Of a stretch of 64,000 nt of DNA, positions 53,912 to 63,198 are shown piece by piece (the first letter of the stretch is position 1; each line of letters opens with the position of its first letter). The notes below the pieces were generated by a model that was given only the letters and a program-made list of their open reading frames with translations, had not been told where the DNA came from and searched no databases. Position numbers and translations under genes: made by a program. The stretch is from Candidatus Krumholzibacteriota bacterium (lineage in GTDB: Bacteria; Krumholzibacteriota; Krumholzibacteriia; LZORAL124-64-63): positions 1,842,694 through 1,906,693 of the forward strand of contig JAKLEB010000001.1 of NCBI GenBank assembly GCA_022711765.1. The letters run 5' to 3'.

Positions 53912-54829
53912 ATGTCCAAGCCGGAGAAGTCGAACCACCAGCGTCAACGCGGCGGCCACGAGGGCGGCGCTCACGGCGGCGGGCACCATGGCGGCGCCTG
54001 GAAGGTCGCCTACGCCGACTTCACCACGGCGATGATGGCGTTCTTCATGCTGATGTGGATCCTGGCGGCGAGCTCGCCCACGCAGAAGCACGCCATCGCC
54101 CGCTACTTCCGCTCGGAGGGCGTCCTGCGCGAGGGCGGCTCGGCCATGTCGGGCCAGTTCGAGGGCGGGCCCGGCCTCATGCAGATGCCACCGCAGAACA
54201 GCGTGCTGGCGGAGTCGAAGGCCCTCGAACAACTCGCCGAGGACGTGGGCGAGTCGCTGGATGTGGCCGGCGGGGAAGGTCTCGGGGATCAGGTGAACCT
54301 CACCCTGGGCGACGAGGGGCTCGTCATCGAGATCACCGACGATCCGCACGACGAGCTCTTCGCCGTCGGCGGCGACGAGATGAACCCCGCGTTCGAGAAG
54401 GCGCTCGACGCCGTCGCGGCGCACCTGAAGACGGTGGCGAATCCGGTCCGTCTCGAGGGGTACACGGACGCCCGCCAGTATCCGGCCGGCGTCGACTACT
54501 CGAACTGGGAGCTGTCCGTCGATCGCGCCAACGCCGCGCGCCGGCGACTGGAAAGCCATGGCCTCGCGCGCGAGCGCTTCGAGAGCGTTGTGGGCTACGG
54601 CGACGGTCGCCTGGCGCTGCCGGAGGCCCCGCTCGCGCCGGCCAACCGCCGGATCACGATCACCGTCCTGCGGCAGACGCCCGTGGCCGCGGCGTCCGAA
54701 ACTCCGAGGGAGGAGTCCCCGACCGGCTTCCGGCCGATCGGGGACCCGTTCGTTTCCAGGCGCAACGCCCAGGTCTCGACCGAATCGGCCGCGCGCCCGT
54801 TCTCCGCGCCGCGCAACGACGGTCGCTGA
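53912..54829 (+). CDS. motB: Flagellar motor stator protein MotB
   Basis: 305 residues. A His/Gly-rich N-terminus (residues 8-28) precedes the single helix WKVAYADFTTAMMAFFMLMW, with the proton-accepting Asp in YADF. A plug and linker region follows, and from about 125 to 255 a peptidoglycan-binding OmpA-like domain (LEGYTDARQYPAGVDYSNWE, LSVDRANAARR). The tail after 255 is longer than usual and Pro/Ser-rich. Cotranslated with motA. Confidence 0.92.
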   Translation: MSKPEKSNHQRQRGGHEGGAHGGGHHGGAWKVAYADFTTAMMAFFMLMWILAASSPTQKHAIARYFRSEGVLREGGSAMSGQFEGGPGLMQMPPQNSVLAESKALEQLAEDVGESLDVAGGEGLGDQVNLTLGDEGLVIEITDDPHDELFAVGGDEMNPAFEKALDAVAAHLKTVANPVRLEGYTDARQYPAGVDYSNWELSVDRANAARRRLESHGLARERFESVVGYGDGRLALPEAPLAPANRRITITVLRQTPVAAASETPREESPTGFRPIGDPFVSRRNAQVSTESAARPFSAPRNDGR

Positions 54830-54836
54830 ACGCCGG

Positions 54837-55517
54837 CTACCGGAAGAGCTCCTTCAGCTGCGTCCACGTCCCCGCGTCGATCGCGACCGTGTCCATCACC
54901 AGGGTGAGGTCGTCGATCATGCCGCGCGGCATCGAGTACTCGCCACCGTAGGTCGCGTACAGGTGGAGCTGGTCGAAGGCCAGGCCCGCCACGGTGAGCG
55001 TCGCCCAGGTGGGGTTGTCGCGGTCGCTCACGCCGGCGATCGTGAACTGGTCGCTCGCCACGACCGCGCCGCCCAGCAGCGCGTCCAGGTGGTAGACGAT
55101 CCCGCCCCAGGGGCCGTTCTCGTAGTAACCGAGGTCCAGCGACGCCTCGCTGACGGGAACCGGCAGGTCCATCGTCACGGTCGCCAGCGGCCCGATGGTC
55201 AGGTTGTCTCCCGGGACGTACGCGATCCCGAAGGTCAGGACGTTGACCGGGCTGCCGAACTCCGGGAACTCGGCGTAGAAGAGCCCGGCGTTCTCGGCCA
55301 CGAACTCGTCCGCCGGCTGGGGATCGAACGTCGAGCCGTCGGGGAAGACCCCGCCGACCGTGTTGAGGTCGTGATAGGTCACGCCCAGGTGGGTGAACGG
55401 ATCGCCCAGCGAGCCCTCGGCGAGGTCCTCGTAGTCGATCACGAGCGTGGTTGCGGCCGCGACCGACGCGAGAGCGAGGCCAACGGCGCCGGTCAGACAC
55501 GTACGCAAGATCTGCAT
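54837..55517 (-). CDS. Secreted beta-rich protein with W-x3-(K/R)-x-LFR tail
   Basis: 226 residues. Signal peptide about 22 residues (TCLTGAVGLALASVAAAT). The body (IDYEDLAEGSLGDPFTHLGV, later VTMDLPVPVSEASLDLGYYE) resembles the extracellular jelly-roll domains found on PEP-CTERM-type proteins, without the PEP-CTERM helix. It ends GTWTQLKELFR, closely similar to the end of the protein at 26594-27667 (TWSAVRALFR). GGAGG ribosome site 6 nt before the ATG, and a TGGTATTCC extended -10-like element at 55548-55556. Convergent with motB, 7 bp apart. Confidence 0.78.
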   Translation of the reverse strand: MQILRTCLTGAVGLALASVAAATTLVIDYEDLAEGSLGDPFTHLGVTYHDLNTVGGVFPDGSTFDPQPADEFVAENAGLFYAEFPEFGSPVNVLTFGIAYVPGDNLTIGPLATVTMDLPVPVSEASLDLGYYENGPWGGIVYHLDALLGGAVVASDQFTIAGVSDRDNPTWATLTVAGLAFDQLHLYATYGGEYSMPRGMIDDLTLVMDTVAIDAGTWTQLKELFR

Positions 55518-55609
55518 GACAATCCTCCGTGGTCATCGGGTGGACGGGGAATACCAGACCGCGATGATCGGAAAGATCGCCGGGAATCGCCAGCCGAGCG
55601 CACCCGCGC

Positions 55610-56614
55610 TCAGATCCGCTCGGCCTCCAGCGACCGCTTCATGAACTGCACGCGGTCGTAGGCCTCGCCGTCCGGCCAGCCCTGCTGCTTCATCTTGGCG
55701 CGGAAGGCGCCGACGCTCGCGAAGTGCTTGCGCGCCATCCAACCCCGCAGGTCCGCGTGCATGGTCGCGAGGTATCCCACCTGGTGCCGGTACAGCGCCG
55801 ACGCCACCTGGACGACCGTGGCCCCCGCGAGCAGCTGCTTGACGACCGCCGCGCCGTCGTGAATGCCGGTCGAAGCCGCGAGGTCGCCCTCGAACGTCCC
55901 GGCGAGCTGCGCCACGGTGCGCAGCGTGAGGTGCATCTCCTCGGGCGCGGAGAGAGCGGGTCCGGCGACCACCTGGAAATTCTCGATGTCGAGATCGGGC
56001 GCGTAGAAGCGGTTGAAGAGGACCACGCCCGCGGCGCCCCTGGCGCACAGCCGGGTCACGGTGTCGGAGATGCTCGAGAAGTAGGGACCGAGCTTCATGG
56101 CGATCGGGAGCGAAACCTGCTTGCGCACGGCGGCGAGAACGTCGAAGTACACCTTCTCGTTCTGAGCTCCGGTCCGGTCGCGCACGGCCGGCGGCACGAA
56201 TACGTTGAGCTCGAGCGCGTCGGCGCCGGCAGCTTCGATCTGCCTGGCGAACTTGACCCAGCCCTTGGGAGTGGCGCAGCTGATCGAGGCGATGACCGGG
56301 ATCGCGACGGCCCCCTTGGCGGTCTCGATCAACCGCAGGTACTCGCTGACCGCGTTCTCGGTGCCGTAGGCGGCGATGTACTCCGCAGCCTCGGGGTGGT
56401 AGTACGGGTGCTCCGACTCGGCCTGGATCCGGCCGACCTCCGCCGCGATCTGCTCCTCGAACAGCGACTTGAGCACGACGGCGCCGGCTCCCGCCTCGGC
56501 GCACGCGCGGACGCCTTCGCTGGTCGCGGTCAGACCGCTCGAGCCGACGACGATGGGGCTCGGCAGTTGCAGACCGAGGTAACGGGTCGCGAGGTTCGCG
56601 GTAGCGTCGGTCAT
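55610..56614 (-). CDS. Dihydroorotate dehydrogenase-like FMN oxidoreductase
   Basis: 334 residues from ATG 56614; a long in-frame upstream extension is rejected because it overlaps a real gene in another frame. TIM-barrel FMN enzyme: LQLPSPIVVGSSGLT, LKSLFEEQI, ALELNVFVPP, KLGPYFSSISDTV and GVVLFNRFYAPD. It lacks the PyrD NCSCPN cysteine or serine signature (NVFVPP instead), so it is the separate DHOD-like group common in anaerobes rather than proven PyrD. Substrate unknown. It stands as a single-gene unit with a weak ribosome site. Confidence 0.87.
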   Translation of the reverse strand: MTDATANLATRYLGLQLPSPIVVGSSGLTATSEGVRACAEAGAGAVVLKSLFEEQIAAEVGRIQAESEHPYYHPEAAEYIAAYGTENAVSEYLRLIETAKGAVAIPVIASISCATPKGWVKFARQIEAAGADALELNVFVPPAVRDRTGAQNEKVYFDVLAAVRKQVSLPIAMKLGPYFSSISDTVTRLCARGAAGVVLFNRFYAPDLDIENFQVVAGPALSAPEEMHLTLRTVAQLAGTFEGDLAASTGIHDGAAVVKQLLAGATVVQVASALYRHQVGYLATMHADLRGWMARKHFASVGAFRAKMKQQGWPDGEAYDRVQFMKRSLEAERI

Positions 56615-56807
56615 GGCGAGCGGACTCCCGGTTTCGGGTTCGGCGGATCTGGCGCGCCGCAAGGCGCAGCGCCCTGCCAAACCTGATTCATCGGGGTCGC
56701 GAGGGCAAGCGCCAAGGCGTCGCCGCGGCGGCGACGACGAAAACCCCCGGCCGGCGGCCCGCTCGGAGGAGGTGCGAAACCGCCAGCCGCCGCGTTCGTG
56801 ACCGGCG

Positions 56808-57962
56808 CTAGAGCGAACCCTCGGGCAGTTCGCCGGCCCTGATCCGCCGGACCTGCTCTGGGTCGAAGGGACTCGCGAAGAGCTCAGGGCGATCGTGGAA
56901 CACCGCGAACAGGTGCAGGATGTAATGCATCCGCTGCCCGAGGTCGCCCCAGTCGTCGGCGCCGCAGTCGTCGGGCGCGCGATCCCGGGTGCAGCCGGCC
57001 CAGAACTCCCCGAGCTCGGCGACGGAGGAGGCCCGAAACTCGCGCGGGACCGCGTACGGCAGATGGCGGCCGAGCGACAGCTCCAGGTCCGGCGGCACGC
57101 GCAGGACCATGAGCGACTCGGTGACCGCCTTGCGCGTCGCCTCGCGAGCGTACCGGCAGTAGCGGCGCGCCGGCGCGGCCAGCACCGCGCTGAGAACGCG
57201 GCAGAGCGTGCCGCCCCGCCGCGCGACGCCGGGCACCAGACACGCCAGCGCGCGCGACCCGAGGTCTTCCGCCGCGTCCGCCCCGGACTCCAGCGCCGCC
57301 ACGATCGCGGGTTGAAGGCGCGTCTGCTCGTGCAGGCCGATCTCGAGGTTGGCCAGCAGGACGAGGGCGCGTCGGGTCGCGGGATCGGGCGTGCGGCGCT
57401 GCTGCTCGTAGTGCAGGAACGCATGGCGCAGGCCGTCCTGGCCGTCGGGCGCCGGCCCCGGCCGCAGCGCGGCGAGGAATCCGTCGATGGACTCGTTGGT
57501 CCGCCGCATCGCGAGGTAGCGAGCGAACTCGCGCCCGATCTCGGCGAAGACCGCGAGGTTGCCGCGCGCGACCGCCTGGCTCGCCAGCTCGAACGCGTCG
57601 AAGGGCGTGTGGACCTCGCGCACGACCCGGCCGAGTCTCGTCGCGGGGCGGAACAGGCCGCGCCGCAGGAGCCAGCGCCACAGCGCGCGCAGGGGATGCC
57701 GAGGCGAACCCCGCGGCGAGCCGGCCGCCAGGCGCTCGATGAGGTCCTCGCCGCGAATCGTCCGCCCCGCCTGCCGCGACGCCCAGGTCGCGAACGCGCA
57801 CCAGTTGGCGCCGTCGACGCCCGTGGCCGCGAAGGCCGCGGCGAGCCGGCCGTAGCATTCGGTGATGCGCAGGTTACGCACGGCGGGATCGACGATCGCA
57901 CAGATCTCGTCGATCTCCGCCACGTCGGGACCATGGATCTCGACAGCACGAGGACCAGCCAT
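56808..57962 (-). CDS. Conserved-looking helical protein of unknown function
   Basis: 384 residues from ATG 57962 (a TTG nine codons upstream is possible). No family is recognised with confidence. Near the N-terminus is a block ITECYGRLAAAFA, then GANWCAFATWASRQAGRTIR and GEDLIERL, which I believe recurs in uncharacterised actinobacterial and myxobacterial proteins. The rest is helix-rich with many Arg/Ala and no membrane segment. It lies 60 bp from the hydrogenase protease gene upstream on the same strand, but function linkage is not evident. Confidence 0.72.
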   Translation of the reverse strand: MAGPRAVEIHGPDVAEIDEICAIVDPAVRNLRITECYGRLAAAFAATGVDGANWCAFATWASRQAGRTIRGEDLIERLAAGSPRGSPRHPLRALWRWLLRRGLFRPATRLGRVVREVHTPFDAFELASQAVARGNLAVFAEIGREFARYLAMRRTNESIDGFLAALRPGPAPDGQDGLRHAFLHYEQQRRTPDPATRRALVLLANLEIGLHEQTRLQPAIVAALESGADAAEDLGSRALACLVPGVARRGGTLCRVLSAVLAAPARRYCRYAREATRKAVTESLMVLRVPPDLELSLGRHLPYAVPREFRASSVAELGEFWAGCTRDRAPDDCGADDWGDLGQRMHYILHLFAVFHDRPELFASPFDPEQVRRIRAGELPEGSL

Positions 57963-58022
57963 GGCGCCAATAATGCGCCATTCGCGCAAATCGCCAGCGT
58001 GCGCGGACCCTGCCGCCCGCTG

Positions 58023-58532
58023 TCAGGGCGAAGAGGCGAGAGGAACGCCGAGCAGCTCGCCGACTTCGGCGAGGACCAGATCCCGGCAGGCCGGGTAGCG
58101 CGGCGCCAGGTCGGCGCTCAGCTCGGTCCCGAAGGTCCGCTCATCGGCCACCTCGACGGCGAACACGTGGATGTCCTCGTCGGCGGGCAGCGCGTGGCCG
58201 AGCGCGCGACCGAGCTCGAGCGCCGTGGCGAAGTTGGCGTCATGGACGTTGGTCAGATTGACGGTGTCCCGCAGCGCGGCGGCGGTGAACCGGTAGCAGT
58301 CGCCGGGCCGGCCGCCGCGGGTGCGGATGGCGTCGAGCACGATGGCCCGCTCGTACCCGGTGAGCCGATCGAGCAGGTCGAGCCCGCCGACCGAGCACTC
58401 TTCGACGACGGTCACGTCCGGGCGGTCGCCGAGCGCGGACTTGACCGCGCCCGCCAGCCGGACACCGACGGCGTCGTCCGTGAGGATGGGATTGCCCAGG
58501 CCGAGCACCACGGTTCGCAGTCGACGCACCAT
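58023..58532 (-). CDS. [NiFe]-hydrogenase maturation protease
   Basis: 169 residues of the HyaD/HybD/HoxW family: VVLGLGNPILTDDAVGVRLA, with Glu and Asp nickel ligands (VVEECSVGGLDLLD, LDAIRTRGGRPGD) and HDANFATALELG. It cleaves the C-terminus of the large subunit after nickel insertion. The matching large subunit, 15 nt upstream, still carries a tail after its last Cys-x2-Cys, consistent with a protease-dependent enzyme. Confidence 0.93.
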   Translation of the reverse strand: MVRRLRTVVLGLGNPILTDDAVGVRLAGAVKSALGDRPDVTVVEECSVGGLDLLDRLTGYERAIVLDAIRTRGGRPGDCYRFTAAALRDTVNLTNVHDANFATALELGRALGHALPADEDIHVFAVEVADERTFGTELSADLAPRYPACRDLVLAEVGELLGVPLASSP

Positions 58533-58547
58533 ACGGCCTCTCGCCGG

Positions 58548-60017
58548 TCAGGACGGGTCGCGCCGGAAGGTCCGCGTCACCTCGCCGCCCTGGATCAGCG
58601 CGACTTCCAGCGGCATCCGGCCCGGCAGGCTGTGGGTGGCGCAGCTGAAGCAGGGGTCGAACGACCGGAACGCCATCTCCACGAGGTTGAGGATGCCCTG
58701 GTCCGGCTCCACGCCGGGTTTGATCATCGTCGCCGCCACCTTCCGGGTGACCATGTGGATGGCGGCGTTGTTGTTGGTCGTGCCCACGATCAGGTTCGCG
58801 CTCGTGCAGATGCCGTTCTCGTCGCAGGTGTAGTGATGGGTCAAGGTGCCGCGCATGGCTTCGACGATGCCCACGCCCTCGCCGGTGATCCGGTCGGGGA
58901 CGATCCGGTAGTCGCGCTCCGTGATGTCGGGATCGTCGCAGTACCGCTGGAGCATCTCGGCGTTCTGGACCATCTCCACCAGGCGCGCCCAGTGCGCCGC
59001 CAGCAGCGCCTTGCAGGGCTTTCCGCCGAGCGTGGCGAACATCTCCTCGTAGGCCTCCTGCGCCTTCGGCGTGGCCATACGGTCCGCGACGTTCAGGCGG
59101 GCGAGCGGCGTGGCGGTATAGAGGCTCGTGTCGCGGCCCTCCTTGAACCCCTGCCAGCCGCGCTGCTTGAGGTATGGGAACTTCAGGTAGGTCCACGGCT
59201 CCACGTGCTCGGCGACGTACCGGGCGTAGTCGGCCGGCGCGTACTTGCAGATCTCGTGGCCCTCGAAATCGACCACGCGGACCTGGCCGTCGTAGAAGTT
59301 GACGGCGTTGTCCGCGTCCACCAGCCCCATGTTGTGGACGTCGAGCGTGTACGGGCCGTTCAGGATGAGGTCGACGTACTCGGGATTGCCGAGGACCACC
59401 TCTCTGAAGAGCCGCAGGGAGAACTGCGTGAAGTCGGCGAGGTTCGCGACCAGCGGTCTGATCTCCTCCAGCTCGCCGTCGTTCAGACCCTTGGAAACGC
59501 CGCCCGGCAGGCACCACACCGGATGAGTGGACCGCCCGCCCAGGATCGTCTGGATCCTCTGCGCTTGCGACCGCGCCTCGATGACCTTGCCGCCGATCGC
59601 CAAGCCGACCTTGGCCACGACGCCGAGGATGTTGCGCTGCGCCGGATCGCAGCCGGGGCCGCACACGAAATCGGGAGCCGCCAGCGCGTAGAAATGCGCG
59701 ATATGGCTGTGGATGAAGTGCGCGTGGTAGTACATGTCGCGCAACTTGAGCGCGAGCGGCGCGACTTGCCCGCCGAAGCACGCGTCGACCGCCTTCGCGC
59801 TGGCCAGGTGGTGGCTCGCCGGGCAGACGCCACAGATCCGCGTGACGATGCGCGGCAGCTCCTCGATCGGCCGGCCCTCCACGAAGCGCTCGAACCCGCG
59901 CAGCTCCGGGATCTGGAAGTAGCAGTCCTCGACGGCGCCGTCGTCGTCGAGGAAGATCTGGATCTTGCCATGCCCCTCGAGCCGCGTGATGGGATCGATC
60001 TTGATGGTACGCGCCAT
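58548..60017 (-). CDS. mvhA: [NiFe]-hydrogenase large subunit, MvhA-like (group 3)
   Basis: 489 residues. N-terminal ligand motif RICGVCPASHH (near residue 61) and C-terminal DPCFSCATH (near 460), both with Cys rather than Sec. About 25 residues beyond the last ligand form the removable tail. The sequence context (MvhG and MvhD upstream, HdrA) places it with F420-non-reducing, Hdr-linked hydrogenases rather than uptake Hya types. It oxidises H2 or evolves it, passing electrons to MvhG and MvhD. Confidence 0.92.
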   Translation of the reverse strand: MARTIKIDPITRLEGHGKIQIFLDDDGAVEDCYFQIPELRGFERFVEGRPIEELPRIVTRICGVCPASHHLASAKAVDACFGGQVAPLALKLRDMYYHAHFIHSHIAHFYALAAPDFVCGPGCDPAQRNILGVVAKVGLAIGGKVIEARSQAQRIQTILGGRSTHPVWCLPGGVSKGLNDGELEEIRPLVANLADFTQFSLRLFREVVLGNPEYVDLILNGPYTLDVHNMGLVDADNAVNFYDGQVRVVDFEGHEICKYAPADYARYVAEHVEPWTYLKFPYLKQRGWQGFKEGRDTSLYTATPLARLNVADRMATPKAQEAYEEMFATLGGKPCKALLAAHWARLVEMVQNAEMLQRYCDDPDITERDYRIVPDRITGEGVGIVEAMRGTLTHHYTCDENGICTSANLIVGTTNNNAAIHMVTRKVAATMIKPGVEPDQGILNLVEMAFRSFDPCFSCATHSLPGRMPLEVALIQGGEVTRTFRRDPS

Positions 60018-60019
60018 GA

Positions 60020-60988
60020 CTAGAGACTCCTCGCGGTGCCTGGGATGGTGGCGGCCGGCAGGCCGAACCGGTACGCGTAGCCCATGACGTCGGGAATCTG
60101 GCCGAGGATCGAGGCGATTTCGTCCGGGTCGCGGCTGTCGACGATCGAGGCGATGGCGCTGATGAACTTCGCGCCCTGGTCGCGGACCCCGGCCGTCGGG
60201 CCATAGCAGCCGCGGCAGGGCATGCCGCTGTTGGGGCAGCGGACGCCGCAGCCCGAGCGGGTCACCGAACCGGCGCAGACGATGCCTTGCTCGAGCAGGC
60301 AGCGTTCAGGGTCCTGGAGCACCTGCCACGGGCGGTAGAACCGCTTGACCTTCTTCTCCTCCTTGCGCCGCTTGCAGTCGTCGCACACGGCGCGTTCACT
60401 GCAGCCGACCACCGATCCGCGCGCCGGCAGCTTGCCGCTGATGACCGCCTTCAACACCGCCTTGACCTGCTCCGGCGCCGGGGGGCAGCCCGCCACGTAG
60501 TAATCCACGGGCACCACGTCGTCGAGCTTGTGGACGCGGCGGTAGAGCTTCGGGATCTCGAGGGTCCCGGACGCGACCTTCTTCTCGGTGACCGGCAAGA
60601 CGACGTTCCCTTCCTCCAGCGACGGATTGGCGAGGTACGCGCGGTGGAAGATCTCGTCGCGGCTCGCGGCGTTCGCGAGACCCGGGATCCCGCCCAGGTG
60701 CGCGCAGGACCCGAACGCCACCAGCAGCTTCGCCTTGCGCCGCAGCAGCTCGGCGACGTGCTGGTTCTCCGTGTTGCGCACCGCGCCGTTGAAGATGGCG
60801 AGGTCCAGCTCGCCGTCGGCCATCGCCTCGACGTCGTCGTACTTGCCGTCGACCGCGATCGGCCAGAAACGGAGGTCCGCCGCCGCGGCGAGATCGAGGA
60901 TGAAGGCGTCCGTGTCGAGCACCGCCACGTCGCAGCCTCCGCACGCCGCGCCCCAGTAGAGGGCCACCTGGAGCTTCCGGTCAGCCAT
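60020..60988 (-). CDS. mvhG: [NiFe]-hydrogenase small subunit, MvhG-like
   Basis: 322 residues. YWGAACGGCDVAVLD (proximal 4Fe-4S ligands C16, C19), FGSCAHLGG and AGCPPAPEQV complete the proximal cluster. Further Cys-rich blocks (CDDCKRR; CAGSVTRSGCGVRCP; CRGCYGP) hold the medial and distal clusters. No Tat signal, so cytoplasmic. The start overlaps the MvhD stop by 8 nt, and mvhA begins 2 nt after its stop. Confidence 0.92.
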   Translation of the reverse strand: MADRKLQVALYWGAACGGCDVAVLDTDAFILDLAAAADLRFWPIAVDGKYDDVEAMADGELDLAIFNGAVRNTENQHVAELLRRKAKLLVAFGSCAHLGGIPGLANAASRDEIFHRAYLANPSLEEGNVVLPVTEKKVASGTLEIPKLYRRVHKLDDVVPVDYYVAGCPPAPEQVKAVLKAVISGKLPARGSVVGCSERAVCDDCKRRKEEKKVKRFYRPWQVLQDPERCLLEQGIVCAGSVTRSGCGVRCPNSGMPCRGCYGPTAGVRDQGAKFISAIASIVDSRDPDEIASILGQIPDVMGYAYRFGLPAATIPGTARSL

Positions 60989-61475
60989 GGGTCACCTCCC
61001 CGGACGCGGCCACCTGCGCCGTCACCGCCCGCGACAGACCGTCGAAATCGTTCGCCAGGGCCGCCACGGTCGGACGCAGCTTGCAGGGTCCGAGCTGGCG
61101 CAGTTCGAGGGTCATCTCGTCGACCAGGCGCGCGAACCGCTCGCCCTCGCTGGCGCTCACCCACTCCAGCCGCACGCGGCGCTCGTCGATTCCGTAGGCG
61201 CGGACGAGCTGCCCGAGCAGTTCCATGCGACGCATCGTCTTGTAGTTGCCCTCGATGTAGTGGCAGTCGCCGGGATGACAGCCGCAGACGAGCACCCCGT
61301 CGGCGCCGGCGGCGAACGCCTTCAGCACGAACGTGGGATCGACCCGCCCCGAACACATCACCCGGATCGTGCGCAGGTTCGGCCGGTGCTTGATGCGGGC
61401 GGTGCCCGCCAGGTCCGCGCCGGTGTAGGAGCACCAGTTGCAGAGGAAGCCTACGATGATCGGCTCGAACTCCAT
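60981..61475 (-). CDS. mvhD: MvhD-like electron-transfer subunit
   Basis: 164 residues; AAGGAG lies 8 nt before ATG 61475. MvhD 2Fe-2S domain: GFLCNWCSYTGADLAG, IRVMCSGRVD, then VLVCGCHPGDCHYIEGN. It carries electrons from hydrogenase to HdrA. Some 20 residues longer at the C-terminus than the usual MvhD. The start lies 25 nt inside the HdrA 3' end, so the subunits are translationally coupled. Confidence 0.92.
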   Translation of the reverse strand: MEFEPIIVGFLCNWCSYTGADLAGTARIKHRPNLRTIRVMCSGRVDPTFVLKAFAAGADGVLVCGCHPGDCHYIEGNYKTMRRMELLGQLVRAYGIDERRVRLEWVSASEGERFARLVDEMTLELRQLGPCKLRPTVAALANDFDGLSRAVTAQVAASGEVTHG

Positions 61476-63187
61476 GCCAGAACTCCTTCGATCTGCTCGA
61501 AGATCTGCTTGTCCGTGAAATGACGCGCGGTGATGGCCCCCGAGGGGCAGGCGGCCACACAGGTGCCGCAGGCCTTGCAGAGAGCGCTCTGCACCGAGCT
61601 GCGGCGCTCGTCCGGATCGAACGTGATGGCCGTGTACGGGCAGAGCTCGTTGCACATGCGGCAGCCGCTGCAGCGATCGGGATCGATCTCGGCGAACCGG
61701 GCGTCCACCTCGATCTTGCCCTGCGCGACGTGCGCCAGCACCATCGCCGCCGCCGCGCGCGCTTGCGCGACGGAGTCCGGGATGTCCTTGGGCGACTGGC
61801 AGCAGCCGGCGATGTACACCCCCTCGGTCGCAGTCGAGACAGGCGCCAGCTTGGGATGACTCTCGATGAACCAGCCCTGCCGATCCTGGCTGATACCCAC
61901 CGTGCGCGCGACGTCGCCGCCGTCCGCGCGCGCCTCCATCCCGACCATCAACACGACGAGGTCGGCCGGCACGTCGATGACCTCGCCCGACAGCCGCTCG
62001 TTCACCTGCACCAGCAGGCCGCAATCGTCGCCGGGCTCGGCGGCGCGCACCCGCGGCGGATCGCCCTTCTCGTACATCAGGAACATCGTCTTCAGCTCGG
62101 AGGTGCGGCGGTAGAAGTCCTCGCCGCCCTTGCCGAAGGACAGCATGTCGACGTAGAGGTCGGTGACCATCGCGGCGGGCAGCGCCGATTTGATCTCGTG
62201 ACCGTATTTCAAGGCGGTCATGCAGCAGACCCGCGAGCAGTACGGGTGGTAGCGCGGGTTGCGTGAACCGACGCAGTGCACGATGGACACGTAGCGCGGG
62301 ATGCGGCCGTCGTCCGTCTCGAGGCGGCCCATCCGCAGGCGTCGTTCGAGCTCGAACGAGGTGATCACGTCCGGGAAGCGGCCGTAGCCGAGGCGTTCGA
62401 TCCGGGTCGCGTCGAACTCCTGGTAGCCGGTGCAGACCACGACGGCGCCGACAGCCAGGTCCCGCGTCGGGCCGCCGGTCGTGCGGACCGTCGCGCGGAA
62501 GTTGCCGACGAAGCCCCGCAGCTCGACCAGCTCGCTCCGCAGCAGGATGTCGAGCTTCGGACTCGCCTCGGCCCGGGCGATCTTCTCGGCCAGGATGTCG
62601 CGCGCCGAGTCGAGGTATGGCGCCGTCAGGTCGGCCCGCCCCACGTTGCCGCCGAGCTTCCCCTCGCGCTCCACGAGGTAGACCGGCTGGCTCGCCTCGG
62701 CCAGCTCGACCGCCACGGTCAGACCGGCGATGCCACCGCCGAGCACGAGCGTGGCGGGCGCGTAACTGGCTTCGACTTTCTCCAGCGGCTGGTGGTAGCG
62801 GACCCGGCGGACAGCCGCGTGCGCGAGGTCGCAGGCCTTGGCCGTGGCGGCGCGCGGGTCATCGTGGACCCAGCTGCACTGCTCGCGGATATTGGCCATC
62901 TCGAGGAGGTACGGGTTCAGGCCGGCGGCCTCGAGCGCCTTGCGGAACGTGGGTTCGTGCATGCGCGGGCTGCACGCGGCGACGACGACGCGATTGAGCC
63001 CGCGCTCGCGGATGTCGCGCGTGATCATCTCCTGGCCCGGGTTGGAGCACATGTACTTGTACGCGCGGGCGCAGGCCACGCCGGGCAGCCCGGCGATCCG
63101 CTCGCACACCTGTTCGGCGTCGACCACCTTGGCGATGTTCGTCCCGCAGTTGCAGATGTAGAAGCCGATCCGGCAATCGTCCTTCAT
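61451..63187 (-). CDS. hdrA: HdrA-like flavin and iron-sulfur subunit
   Basis: 578 residues from ATG 63187. N-terminal cluster motif (FYICNCGTNIAKVVD, CSPRMHEPTFRKAL, EMANIREQCSWVH), then FAD domain VLGGGIAGLTVAVEL, a C-terminal FAD block (TEGVYIAGCCQSPKDI), and two 4Fe-4S ferredoxin motifs (CSGCRMCNELCP, CKACGTCVAACP). HdrA is the bifurcating or QmoA-like flavoprotein of Hdr complexes. No hdrB or hdrC is seen downstream; instead a membrane cytochrome precedes it. H2-driven quinone or ferredoxin reduction is a reasonable inference. Confidence 0.9.
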   Translation of the reverse strand: MKDDCRIGFYICNCGTNIAKVVDAEQVCERIAGLPGVACARAYKYMCSNPGQEMITRDIRERGLNRVVVAACSPRMHEPTFRKALEAAGLNPYLLEMANIREQCSWVHDDPRAATAKACDLAHAAVRRVRYHQPLEKVEASYAPATLVLGGGIAGLTVAVELAEASQPVYLVEREGKLGGNVGRADLTAPYLDSARDILAEKIARAEASPKLDILLRSELVELRGFVGNFRATVRTTGGPTRDLAVGAVVVCTGYQEFDATRIERLGYGRFPDVITSFELERRLRMGRLETDDGRIPRYVSIVHCVGSRNPRYHPYCSRVCCMTALKYGHEIKSALPAAMVTDLYVDMLSFGKGGEDFYRRTSELKTMFLMYEKGDPPRVRAAEPGDDCGLLVQVNERLSGEVIDVPADLVVLMVGMEARADGGDVARTVGISQDRQGWFIESHPKLAPVSTATEGVYIAGCCQSPKDIPDSVAQARAAAAMVLAHVAQGKIEVDARFAEIDPDRCSGCRMCNELCPYTAITFDPDERRSSVQSALCKACGTCVAACPSGAITARHFTDKQIFEQIEGVLAWSSSRSS

Positions 63188-63198
63188 GGCACCTCTCT

